Assembly (NCBI GenBank): GCA_963832835.1
Contig: CAWHVD010000001.1
Coordinates: 1,612,001 to 1,676,000 of the forward strand
Origin: CAVPKN01 sp963832835
GTDB taxonomy: Bacteria > Chlamydiota > Chlamydiia > Chlamydiales > JAAKFR01
Direction of reading: 5' to 3'
Length of the DNA stretch: 64,000 nucleotides
Made by a program: the position numbers and the translations under genes. Numbering within the stretch: the first letter of the stretch is position 1; every line of letters starts with the position of its first letter. This document shows, one piece after another, positions 9,384 to 16,636 of the stretch. The notes beneath the pieces are model-generated. The model was not told the DNA's origin, made no database searches, and saw only the letters and a program-made list of their open reading frames with translations.

Positions 9384-10091
9384 TTAAAAAAATTGGATGG
9401 TATAAAAGTGCTTGAAAGTCCATTAGCTGTTGAGTGCCGATCTGTTAAAAAGACTTATGGATCGGGAAGCTCACGTGTTGAAGCACTCCGAGGTGTAGAC
9501 CTCACTATCCCGCAAGGCGAACTTCGTTTGCTGATGGGCCCTTCGGGATCTGGGAAAACGACATTGATTTCGGTCATCGCAGGCATTTTAACACAAGATT
9601 CTGGACAGTGCATGATCCTGGGTACCGACCTCAATCATCTCTCGGACAAAGACAAAACCCACTATCGTGCCAACCATATTGGATTTGCTTTCCAAATCTT
9701 TAATCTCATCCCCATGTTAACAAACGAAGAAAATGTTTCTATCCCCCTCGTCTTAAATGGTGTGAAAAGAAGCATCGCTTTGGAAAAATCTAAACAACTT
9801 CTGATAGAGCTGGGATTGAGTGATAAATTAGGCACTTACCCCCCAGAGCTTTCCGGAGGACAACAACAACGTGTTGCCATAGCTCGTGCCCTTATCCACG
9901 ACCCCCCACTCATTGTCTGCGATGAACCAACAAGCTTTCTCGATCATAAAACAGGTACCATGATCATGGAGCTCCTACAAGAAATGGTGAAAAAGCGGGA
10001 TATCACCGTAATTGTCGTCACCCATGATCAGCGCATCGTCCCTTTTGCAGACAAAGTCGATTATTTGGAAGATGGCCAAATCACCCCGTAA
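9378..10091 (+). CDS. ABC transporter ATPase (DevA/LolD/MacB type), bracketed by MITEs
   Basis: The 237-residue ATPase has Walker A GPSGSGKTT, Q-loop FAFQIFNL, signature LSGGQQQRVAIARAL, Walker B LIVCDEPTS and the switch histidine in VVTHDQR. It should energise the permease encoded upstream. The only ATG before the conserved domain (9378) is made by the terminal repeat of MITE copy 1. GTG at 9411 is an alternative start that leaves the ATPase fold intact, and neither has a clear Shine-Dalgarno sequence. The stop codon TAA (10089-10091) is the target duplication of MITE copy 2. The open frame continues upstream into the MITE to 9279, but those residues are repeat-encoded and unlikely to be native. 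The gene seems intact despite the two insertions. Confidence 0.88.
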   Translation: MVLKKLDGIKVLESPLAVECRSVKKTYGSGSSRVEALRGVDLTIPQGELRLLMGPSGSGKTTLISVIAGILTQDSGQCMILGTDLNHLSDKDKTHYRANHIGFAFQIFNLIPMLTNEENVSIPLVLNGVKRSIALEKSKQLLIELGLSDKLGTYPPELSGGQQQRVAIARALIHDPPLIVCDEPTSFLDHKTGTMIMELLQEMVKKRDITVIVVTHDQRIVPFADKVDYLEDGQITP

Positions 10092-10252
10092 TACCATTTC
10101 CAGAAAATAAAGTCACAAATTGGCATTGTATAATACGCCATTTTTGAACGATCCTTTCTCGCTTAGGTGCAGAAACATAGGCTTCGAAACGATCATCCAA
10201 ATCTGTCATGTTACCCAGTACCACTTCATGACTTTATTTTCTGGAAATGGTA
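10092..10252 (-). mobile_element. 161-bp palindromic MITE, copy 2
   Basis: Same element in inverted orientation, flanked by TAA duplications (10089-10091 and 10253-10255). It lies between the convergent ATPase and SpoIID-like genes. The arms differ here, with CACAAATTGG on the left against the complement of CATGAAGTGG on the right, so the inner stem is less perfect than in copy 1. Confidence 0.93.
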
Positions 10253-10261
10253 TAAAATCGA

Positions 10262-10283
10262 GCCCAGAGCAAACGCCCTGGGC
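10262..10283 (-). terminator. Terminator-like hairpin after the SpoIID-like gene
   Basis: GCCCAG (10262-10267) pairs with CTGGGC (10278-10283). On the minus strand the stem is followed by TCGATTTTAT, a weak T-tract. It lies 26 bases beyond the stop codon of the SpoIID-like gene. Confidence 0.45.
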
Positions 10284-10308
10284 AATAGGAAGCTGTGTTC
10301 TTATGGAA

Positions 10309-11121
10309 TTAGCGGACAGCTACTTCGTCAGCAGAGATAGTAGCACCGATTTTGGCACTTGGGAAGGCCGATTTCAGGATTTTTTGAGCATCCATCCCTT
10401 TTTGGGCAAGAGCTTCAGCTTTAGTAGCCGAAAAATGGGGATTTTGAATGGGGTTTCCCTCTTTTAAAGACTCAAGGACCATGTAACGGGTTAAATTGAC
10501 CGATGTCTCGACATTTTTAGGCTGAGCCGTGCCTGAGCCAAAATAGCCAGTTTCACGAGCCACTACGTCCCAAGGACGAGAAGTGCGCGCTAAGGCTTTA
10601 TTGTAAGCTTCAGTGCGTTCAATGATGGCTAAAGCAGCCATCGCCTCTTCGGGAAGATGGGTGTCTTCGTATTTAACAGCCAGCGTAGCTTTCAAATAAG
10701 CTTCGATCGGCACTTCATTGACAATGGCTATATGGTTGCCTTTCACATGATAAACAGAGAGCGCACCTTTGTACTGGATTCCATTTACAGAAATGGTGCT
10801 TGATTTGCTAGTTGGAATGATGGAGATCTGGTACACATCGGGATATTCTTCTCCCCAGCGCAGCCCCTGTTGCATCGCTTGCAGCATAAAACGCTTGCCC
10901 ACCGTTCCAAAGCTCAAACTCTTTGATGTGTCTTTGCGGATCACCCGATAACTACCCTTGGCTTCCACTAAAGCTGAGGCCGCATCTTTTTCTAACAAAA
11001 CATGAATCTTAGGCCCAAGCGGCTCCATCTGAGCACGCTTAGAACCTGGCCGGTGCATTTCTGATGCGCCCATTTGTGCAGCAGTTGCTAATACGACTAA
11101 TAAAAGTGTACATACTTTCAT
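10309..11121 (-). CDS. SpoIID/LytB-domain septal wall-remodelling protein
   Basis: The 270-residue protein has a short N-terminal signal peptide (KVCTLLLVVLATAAQMGASE). A SpoIID domain follows, recognisable by YKGALSVYHVKGNHIAIVNEV, then PIEAYLKATLAVKYEDTHLPEEAMAALAIIERT. In this family that segment binds and cleaves denuded glycan strands. SpoIID homologues are known in Chlamydiales, where they act with an amidase at the division septum. The gene directly follows ruvB (7-base gap), the same neighbour as in Chlamydia (the CT041/CT040 order as I remember it). It should act in the periplasm. The C-terminal 60 residues are less conserved. Confidence 0.8.
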   Translation of the reverse strand: MKVCTLLLVVLATAAQMGASEMHRPGSKRAQMEPLGPKIHVLLEKDAASALVEAKGSYRVIRKDTSKSLSFGTVGKRFMLQAMQQGLRWGEEYPDVYQISIIPTSKSSTISVNGIQYKGALSVYHVKGNHIAIVNEVPIEAYLKATLAVKYEDTHLPEEAMAALAIIERTEAYNKALARTSRPWDVVARETGYFGSGTAQPKNVETSVNLTRYMVLESLKEGNPIQNPHFSATKAEALAQKGMDAQKILKSAFPSAKIGATISADEVAVR

Positions 11122-11128
11122 GATACCC

Positions 11129-12142
11129 TCAAAATAATGAATCGATTTCTTTTTTCTTACCCAAGTGGCGATAGGCTAAATCCGTAGCCATCCTACCACG
11201 TGGTGTCCGTTTGATAAATCCTTGCATGATCAGGAATGGTTCGTAAACCTCTTGGATCGTGTGTCCCTCTTCGCCCAGCGCAACTGCCAGTGTGTTGATC
11301 CCAACGGGCCCTCCACGGTAATGATCGATCAGGACAGAGAGGAGTTTCTTATCCATTTCGTCTAGCCCTTGTGCATCAATTGCCAGCATCTTCAGAGCTT
11401 GATCGACGACCTCTTGGTTTACATTTCCAGCAGCACGCATTTGGGAAAAATCGCGCACCCAACGTAAAAGGTTGTTGGCGACCCGAGGGGTTCCCCGCGC
11501 CCGCTTAGCGATCTCACTAATCCCGGGCTTATCAATAGGCAGTTTTAATATCCCGCTTGAGCGGAAAAGAATTTCCTCTAACACAGACGGGGGATAATAA
11601 TCTAAGCGGCAATTCAAGGCAAAACGAGAACGCATAGGAGCAGTGAGCAGTCCGCTGCGAGTGGTAGCCCCCACGAGAGTAAAGCGATTGAGTTTGACCT
11701 GTACAGACCGTGCATTAGGACCGCTATCGATCATCAAGTCCAGTACATAATCTTCCATAGCAGGATAGAGATATTCTTCCACGTTCCGGTTAATGCGGTG
11801 GATTTCGTCAATAAACAGAATGTCTCCCGCCTGCAAGTTCGTTAAAATACCTGCCAAGTCGCCCGGCTTGTCCAAGATCGGTCCGGAGGTGACAACCAGC
11901 GAGCTCCCCATCGTTTTGGCAATGATTCCGGCAAGTGTGGTTTTACCGAGGCCTGGCGGTCCCGAAAGGAGGCAGTGACCTAACGTCTCTCCTCTTTTTT
12001 TAGCAGCGCCCATAAACACGTCTAGCCTTGCGCGCACCTCGTCTTGTCCCAAAAAATCTCCGAGCGACTGAGGACGAAGGGGTACTTCAAAAGAAAAATC
12101 TTGCTTTGCCAGATTTGACTCAATGTAAGTTTCCTTGGACAT
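11129..12142 (-). CDS. ruvB: Holliday junction branch-migration helicase RuvB
   Basis: The 337-residue protein is the AAA+ motor that drives branch migration with RuvA and RuvC during recombination repair. It shows Walker A GPPGLGKTTLA, Walker B LFIDEIHR, sensor GATTRSGLLTAPMRSRF and the C-terminal winged helix with GGPVGINTLAVALGE, ending in TPRGRMATDLAYRHLG. Length is normal. The ATG (12140-12142) and the weak AGG ribosome binding site lie at the very edge of a 165-bp palindromic element. The native promoter region may therefore have been displaced. Confidence 0.97.
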   Translation of the reverse strand: MSKETYIESNLAKQDFSFEVPLRPQSLGDFLGQDEVRARLDVFMGAAKKRGETLGHCLLSGPPGLGKTTLAGIIAKTMGSSLVVTSGPILDKPGDLAGILTNLQAGDILFIDEIHRINRNVEEYLYPAMEDYVLDLMIDSGPNARSVQVKLNRFTLVGATTRSGLLTAPMRSRFALNCRLDYYPPSVLEEILFRSSGILKLPIDKPGISEIAKRARGTPRVANNLLRWVRDFSQMRAAGNVNQEVVDQALKMLAIDAQGLDEMDKKLLSVLIDHYRGGPVGINTLAVALGEEGHTIQEVYEPFLIMQGFIKRTPRGRMATDLAYRHLGKKKEIDSLF

Positions 12143-12305
12143 GAACCTATCCCGATATCCGGAAGTCTTGATTTTTGAAGATTTTTTTTACTGATTTGAA
12201 AGTCGCTTCGCAGGACATACTTGCATAAGTAGACCAAGAAGCGATCTTCAAAGCGGTGAAAAAAAGCTCTAAGGGCGGAGTTTTGGGATATCGGGATGGG
12301 TTCAT
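12141..12305. mobile_element. Second MITE-like palindromic element (165 bp)
   Basis: Terminal inverted repeats of 20 bases match at 19 positions (ATGAACCTATCCCGATATCC at 12141-12160 against the complement of 12286-12305). The interior is also self-complementary. A T-rich run, TTTGAA, TCGCTTC and TACTT follow each other in both arms, so the whole unit folds back on itself. It fills most of the intergenic space between the divergent ruvB and dcd genes, and its left end contains the ruvB start codon. An AT dinucleotide flanks both ends if the element starts at GAACC. It is unrelated in sequence to the seven-copy MITE and is single-copy here. Confidence 0.75.
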
Positions 12306-12373
12306 AGAGAATCACACTAGCAAAAAAGAGAATCAAACGCTATATCTAATTGCGGACTTAAGAGAAGGACTTT

Positions 12374-12943
12374 ATGAGTATCAAAGAAGACACATGGATC
12401 AGACGACTGGCACTTAGCCACCAAATGATCGAACCCTTTGTCGATGGACAGGTCAATTCCTCACCCGATGGGACAAAGCTGGTAAGTTATGGCCTCTCGA
12501 GCTATGGTTACGATATCCGAGTTTCAGACGAGTTCAAAGTTTTCACGAATGTCTATAACTCGATTGTGGATCCCAAGCATTTCACAGAAGATTCGTTTGT
12601 CGACATCACTGCAAATGAGTGCATCATCCCTCCCAATTCTTTCGCACTGGCTCGCAGTATCGAATATTTCCGCATCCCTCGCAATATTCTTACCATCTGT
12701 TTGGGCAAATCGACCTATGCGCGTTGCGGTATTATCGTCAATGTAACCCCTTTTGAACCTGAATGGGAAGGGCATGTTACCATAGAAATCTCGAATACCA
12801 CACCCCTGCCCGCGAAAATTTACGCCAACGAAGGGATCGCACAAGTACTTTTTTTGGAGGCAGCCGAAGAATGTGCCATTTCTTATGCGGATCGCGCTGG
12901 AAAGTACCAGAAACAGCGTGGGATTACAGTACCCATCGTATAA
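12374..12943 (+). CDS. dcd: dCTP deaminase
   Basis: The 189-residue enzyme deaminates dCTP to dUTP, feeding thymidylate synthesis. The family signatures LSSYGYDIRVSDEF and NSFALARSIEYFRIPRN are present, followed by GKSTYARCGIIVNVTPFEPEWEGHVTIEISNTT, which contains the catalytic Glu and trimer-forming residues. The C-terminal KYQKQRGI is the nucleotide-closing tail. Length equals that of chlamydial Dcd. It begins an apparent operon with the small FtsB-like gene (3-base gap) and the CNNM pair. AGAAGGA upstream serves as ribosome binding site. Confidence 0.96.
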   Translation: MSIKEDTWIRRLALSHQMIEPFVDGQVNSSPDGTKLVSYGLSSYGYDIRVSDEFKVFTNVYNSIVDPKHFTEDSFVDITANECIIPPNSFALARSIEYFRIPRNILTICLGKSTYARCGIIVNVTPFEPEWEGHVTIEISNTTPLPAKIYANEGIAQVLFLEAAEECAISYADRAGKYQKQRGITVPIV

Positions 12944-12946
12944 CTC

Positions 12947-13243
12947 ATGAAACGGTCACGCCTTTTTGAAGAGCTCATTTTAAAATCCTGGTGGGCAATT
13001 CTTTTTTTTATGGTCTGCTTTTTCGCCTATGATCAAGCCGCCAAAAGAAGGGATCGTGAAGAGCTGATACTACAGGAGAAATACCAGCAAATCCTTCGAG
13101 CTAAAGAAGAGGCTTCGACCCTACAAGAAGAATTAAAACGGGAAATCGCAAGCCAAAATGATGAAAGCTGGATCGAGCTGGTCCTGATGCAAAAGTTAGG
13201 ACTTGTCCCAGAAGGGCAACAAAAAGTGCATTTTGTAAAATGA
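12947..13243 (+). CDS. FtsB/DivIC-like septum formation initiator protein
   Basis: The 98-residue protein has a short cytoplasmic N-terminus, one membrane helix (about 15-28, SWWAILFFMVCFFAYD) and a periplasmic coiled coil rich in E, K and Q. It ends in LVLMQKLGLVPEGQQKVHF, which matches the C-terminal pattern of FtsB/DivIC (a helix, then LGLVxPGExxVxF). It probably belongs to the divisome, bridging to FtsL and FtsQ. Position between dcd and the CBS-domain pair is conserved in chlamydiae as far as I recall. Family assignment rests on topology and the C-terminal motif only. Confidence 0.65.
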   Translation: MKRSRLFEELILKSWWAILFFMVCFFAYDQAAKRRDREELILQEKYQQILRAKEEASTLQEELKREIASQNDESWIELVLMQKLGLVPEGQQKVHFVK

Positions 13244-13256
13244 GCTCATTGGAAAA

Positions 13257-14498
13257 ATGACAACCACCCTTATCATTCTTCTTCTATTTGTTTTTACACT
13301 CGCATCCAGTTTTTTCTCGCTCACCTTTATCGCGATCTTTTCGTTATCGGCGACCGAGGTCAAACTCTATGCACATGACTCTGATCCACGCAAAAAAGAG
13401 ATTTGGAGTCTGCTTTCCAAGCCGCGCGATTTGCTAGTCACTCTTCTTTTCTATGACATCACAGCTAACATCTTAATCCAAAACACCGCCGCCAATCTCT
13501 TTGGTCCCTCTGCAAGCTGGTATTTGACCGTTGGAATTCCCTTAGCCCTTACCCTTGTTTTGGGTGAAATCATGCCCAAAACCATCGCCCTTCCATTCAA
13601 TAGCATGATCGCTTACCAAGTCGCACCAATTGTAAGGATACTCCACCAGATTTTAGGGCCAGTACGCAGATGGATCACTGATCTCACCACCCATCTGGCC
13701 GGAATTCTCTTTTTCTTCCTTAAAAAGGATAAAGAAATTTCCCATGAAGAGCTCAGCGTCCTTTTGCGCAGCTCAGAATCTTATGGAATCTTAAGTCGCG
13801 AGGAGGCCAAGCTGGTCGATGGTTACCTCTCCTTAACAGAAGTAACTGTTAAAGAACGGATGCGGCCGCGCCACGAAATCCTCTACTACGACCTAGACGA
13901 GCCACTATCTAAGCTCACCTACCTATTTGCAGAAAAAGAGTGCTCCCGCATCCCTGTCTGCCAAAATGGTCTGCAAAACCTCTTAGGGATACTCTCCGCA
14001 ACTCGATTCTTCTTAAACAGTAACTCTATCAAAGAAAGTCACGATCTCATCCCCTATCTCAAAAAACCCTATTATATCCCTGAAACCATTGTGGCACGTA
14101 CTCTCTTGCATCATTTTTTTCACAGAAATGAGGAGCTGGGAATCGTCATAGATGAATACAGCTCTATCTCTGGCTTGATTACGCAAGAAGATCTTTTCGA
14201 GATTGTCGTGGGTGAAATCACCGACCAAAGAGATGAAAAAGTGCGCTACACATCAGCCGGACAAGATGTGATTATCGCAAGTGGGAAAATGGACTTAAGC
14301 GAATTTGAGGAGCTCTTCAATGTGCAGCTTCCCAGTGAGAATCATATGGTTACCTTAGGTGGGTGGCTAACTGAACAATTGGGAGATATTCCCAAAAGCG
14401 GCACGAAATACTTGTGGAAAGGGTTTTTATTTCAAGTTCTTGCAGCCGACCCCAATCGAGTCCGTAGGATCTATATCAGGAGGTTGAAGCATGAATAG
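13257..14498 (+). CDS. CNNM/CorC-family membrane protein with CBS pair (first)
   Basis: The 413-residue protein has an N-terminal DUF21 membrane domain of about four helices (including LVLGEIMPKTIALPFN, the family hallmark). A CBS domain pair follows (MRPRHEILYYDLDEP.. and ELGIVIDEYSSISGLITQEDLFEIVVGEI). It ends in a CorC/HlyC C-terminal domain (SGKMDLSEFEELFNVQLP). Family members are linked to magnesium or other cation transport, and older annotation calls them haemolysins. It overlaps the second family member by 8 bases. Tandem pairs like this exist in Chlamydia (CT256/CT257), so they may act as a heteromer. Confidence 0.85.
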   Translation: MTTTLIILLLFVFTLASSFFSLTFIAIFSLSATEVKLYAHDSDPRKKEIWSLLSKPRDLLVTLLFYDITANILIQNTAANLFGPSASWYLTVGIPLALTLVLGEIMPKTIALPFNSMIAYQVAPIVRILHQILGPVRRWITDLTTHLAGILFFFLKKDKEISHEELSVLLRSSESYGILSREEAKLVDGYLSLTEVTVKERMRPRHEILYYDLDEPLSKLTYLFAEKECSRIPVCQNGLQNLLGILSATRFFLNSNSIKESHDLIPYLKKPYYIPETIVARTLLHHFFHRNEELGIVIDEYSSISGLITQEDLFEIVVGEITDQRDEKVRYTSAGQDVIIASGKMDLSEFEELFNVQLPSENHMVTLGGWLTEQLGDIPKSGTKYLWKGFLFQVLAADPNRVRRIYIRRLKHE

Positions 14499-15711
14499 CT
14501 CCCCTCTTTTTTGGTTTATGATCACCTTAGCGTGTATCGCTGTCCAAGGCGTTTATTCGATGCTAGAGCTAGCAGCGGTCTCCTTCAACCGTGTACGTCT
14601 CGAATACTACGTTAGCAAAAAAATCAAACGAGCCTTGTGGCTTCGCTATTTGCTCCAAAAGCCCTCGCGCCTTTTTGGAACTGTGATGTTAGGTGTGAAT
14701 GTGGCACTTCAAGTGGGATCTCAAACCGCACGCGAATTTTATAGCTCTGTGGGACTCGATCCTGATCTAGCGCCTATCACGCAAGTCTTTTTAGTAGTGA
14801 TTTTTGCTGAGATTGCCCCCCTATTTGCCGCGCGCCGTTATCCCGAACACGTGGTAATGCTGGGCATACCGCTTGTTTATGCAACCAGCATCATTTTTGC
14901 TCCTATTGTCTGGTTAATTACCCAATTCATGAATATTACCTTTAAGATTTTTGGAAAAAAAGGAGAAAGCTTCGAGCTCTTGATTAGCCGTGAAGAGTTG
15001 CAAAAAGTTCTAGAGAGCCATGAAGAGGAAAACGAGTTCAATATTGTAATTGAAGGGATTTTTGCCTTAAAAAGTTTGTCTGCAGATCACGTGATGACCC
15101 CTCTGGACAAAATCGATATGATCGCAGCCTCATCTACTGTCGGAGCTCTGCGCAGTAAAATCGCGGGCTCTGAACAAAATTTTGTCCCTCTCTTCCATAA
15201 AAACCCTTACAACATCATCGCTATCGCAAATGTACGCGATCTGGTGCGCTTTCCCGATAACAGAACGCTGCGTGAATATGCCCGCCCGCCGTGGTTTATT
15301 ACCTCGACAACTAAGCTGATGCCCATACTTGCCCAATTCAGACGTAACCAACAAACAGTTGCCGTCGTGCTGGATCCCAATGGAGCTGCGATTGGCATAC
15401 TCACCCTTGATGCCATTTTTGAAGAAATTTTTGGCAAATACCCATTGGAAGAAGAGATCAAAAAAACAGCTCATCTGCCCGTTATCCACCGAACCTTTCC
15501 CGGAAATACGAAGATTGTCGATTTTAACCGTGAATACAAAACGCACCTCGATGCTCATGGCGTCGAGACCTTTGCCCAGTTATTGGTCATCTTACTGGAT
15601 CATCCTCCTACACCTGGGGATGCCATCGTTGTCGATCGATTTGAATTGATTGTTGAAGAAGCGAGCCTTTTAGGCATCAAATCAGTCACTATTATTACTC
15701 TAGAAGACTAA
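14491..15711 (+). CDS. CNNM/CorC-family membrane protein with CBS pair (second)
   Basis: The 406-residue paralogue has the same architecture: an N-terminal DUF21 membrane domain, then CBS repeats (HVMTPLDKIDMIAASS.. and TVAVVLDPNGAAIGILTLDAIFEEIFG) and a short CorC_HlyC domain (FPGNTKIVDFNREYKTHL). In the membrane domain the usual GEIxPK motif is altered to FAEIAPLFAARRYPE, so proline and lysine of the family hallmark are not kept in their usual spacing. This copy may have a regulatory rather than transport role, which is inference. It ends the dcd operon. A MITE copy lies 58 bases after its stop. Confidence 0.83.
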   Translation: MNSSPLFWFMITLACIAVQGVYSMLELAAVSFNRVRLEYYVSKKIKRALWLRYLLQKPSRLFGTVMLGVNVALQVGSQTAREFYSSVGLDPDLAPITQVFLVVIFAEIAPLFAARRYPEHVVMLGIPLVYATSIIFAPIVWLITQFMNITFKIFGKKGESFELLISREELQKVLESHEEENEFNIVIEGIFALKSLSADHVMTPLDKIDMIAASSTVGALRSKIAGSEQNFVPLFHKNPYNIIAIANVRDLVRFPDNRTLREYARPPWFITSTTKLMPILAQFRRNQQTVAVVLDPNGAAIGILTLDAIFEEIFGKYPLEEEIKKTAHLPVIHRTFPGNTKIVDFNREYKTHLDAHGVETFAQLLVILLDHPPTPGDAIVVDRFELIVEEASLLGIKSVTIITLED

Positions 15712-15769
15712 TAAACAGTAACATAAAGCTCATCTTAATAAATTAATCCTGTAAAATTAACTATGGTTA

Positions 15770-15930
15770 TACCCTTTCCAGAAAATAAAGCCATAAAGTG
15801 GTACTGGGTAACATGACAGACTTGGATGATCATTTCGAAGCCTATGTTTTTGCACCTAAGCGAGAAAGGATCGTTCAAAAATGGCGTGTTATACAGTGCC
15901 ACTTTATGGCTTTATTTTCTGGAAAGGGGA
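15770..15930 (+). mobile_element. 161-bp palindromic MITE, copy 3
   Basis: Flanked by TTA duplications (15767-15769 and 15931-15933). This is the most diverged pair of ends (TACCCTTTCC and GGAAAGGGGA), and the A-to-C change on the left is matched by T-to-G at the mirror position. A second mirrored change occurs inside (AAGCCATAAAG against CTTTATGGCTT). Its right end encodes the last codons and the stop of the convergent DUF6629 gene. Confidence 0.93.
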
Positions 15931-16529
15931 TTACTTAAGATAAAAAAAAGCCCGAGGCTGATCAGCGCAGAGACAAAACACCAAAGGGAAATGAAAAAAG
16001 TGCGATCAATCCAAGCGATCAGGAGAGCGGAAGCGGCAAAAAGGAGGCCAAAATAGGATGTCTTGGGAAGGCTCGAAAGAAAAAAAGGAAATACTGTAGC
16101 AATGACATAACTCGCAAATAGGATGTCGTGGTTGTAAAAGTGGGGTGGATAGGCATAGTAGACACTTGCGCAGCTTATCGAGGCCGTCATATTCGGGATA
16201 GCAAAGCCAAGCATGCTGCTTATGATAAGACCGACCCCAAAGCAGATGGCAAGGGTTTGCTTAGACCAGGAGACCTCTTCTGCAAACCAGAAGGCAAACG
16301 GGATCCAAAGGGGCCAGCCTACAAACGCAAAAAACAGAAAAAGGCTTTTTGCAAAGTCGGGAGCTATGCCCAGCCACAAAAAACCCTCAGCTGCTTGTTG
16401 AATGGCAAAAAGTAAAGGGATCAGAGCTAGCGGCAAGAATTTTTTGTTCTGGGTGCGCAAGACGAGGGTGAGGCCCATCACTGCCAATACAGCAGAGGCT
16501 GAAAAGCTGGCGGTCGCAGAATAGCACAT
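15912..16529 (-). CDS. DUF6629-like polytopic membrane protein, C-terminus MITE-encoded
   Basis: The 205-residue protein begins MCYSATASFSASAVL, the diagnostic start of the DUF6629 family, and has about seven hydrophobic helices. The family function is unknown. Conserved features visible here are IQQAAEGFLWLG in helix two to three and a W-rich segment (GWPLWIPFAFWFAEE). The final residues (PLSRK) and stop codon are read from MITE copy 3, so the native C-terminus has probably been replaced. The lost part would be short because the last helix is complete. Confidence 0.7.
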   Translation of the reverse strand: MCYSATASFSASAVLAVMGLTLVLRTQNKKFLPLALIPLLFAIQQAAEGFLWLGIAPDFAKSLFLFFAFVGWPLWIPFAFWFAEEVSWSKQTLAICFGVGLIISSMLGFAIPNMTASISCASVYYAYPPHFYNHDILFASYVIATVFPFFLSSLPKTSYFGLLFAASALLIAWIDRTFFISLWCFVSALISLGLFFILSNPLSRK

Positions 16530-16551
16530 GTCTTATCCTTATATTGGTAAG

Positions 16552-16633
16552 GTCATAAAGTTGAGGTTTTACTCTTGAACGAGCGTAGCGAGTTCCCTGG
16601 AGCGCTCAAAGGGATTTGCCTCAACTTTATGAC
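16552..16633. repeat. 82-bp imperfect hairpin downstream of clpB
   Basis: A perfect 15-base stem (GTCATAAAGTTGAGG at 16552-16566 with its complement at 16619-16633) encloses further pairing (TTGAACGAGC with GCGCTCAA). It begins three bases after the clpB stop on the minus strand and ends just before the DUF6629 gene start. It is a plausible terminator or mRNA-end stabiliser, though no T-tract follows. Confidence 0.6.
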
Positions 16634-16636
16634 GCC

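Noticed and set aside
12022..12336. Minus-strand 104-codon frame across the ruvB 5' end
   Set aside because: It is a read-through of the 165-bp palindromic element into ruvB in the wrong frame.
15826..16056. Plus-strand frame beginning SKPMFLHLSEKG
   Set aside because: The N-terminal part is MITE sequence in another frame and the rest is antisense to the DUF6629 gene.
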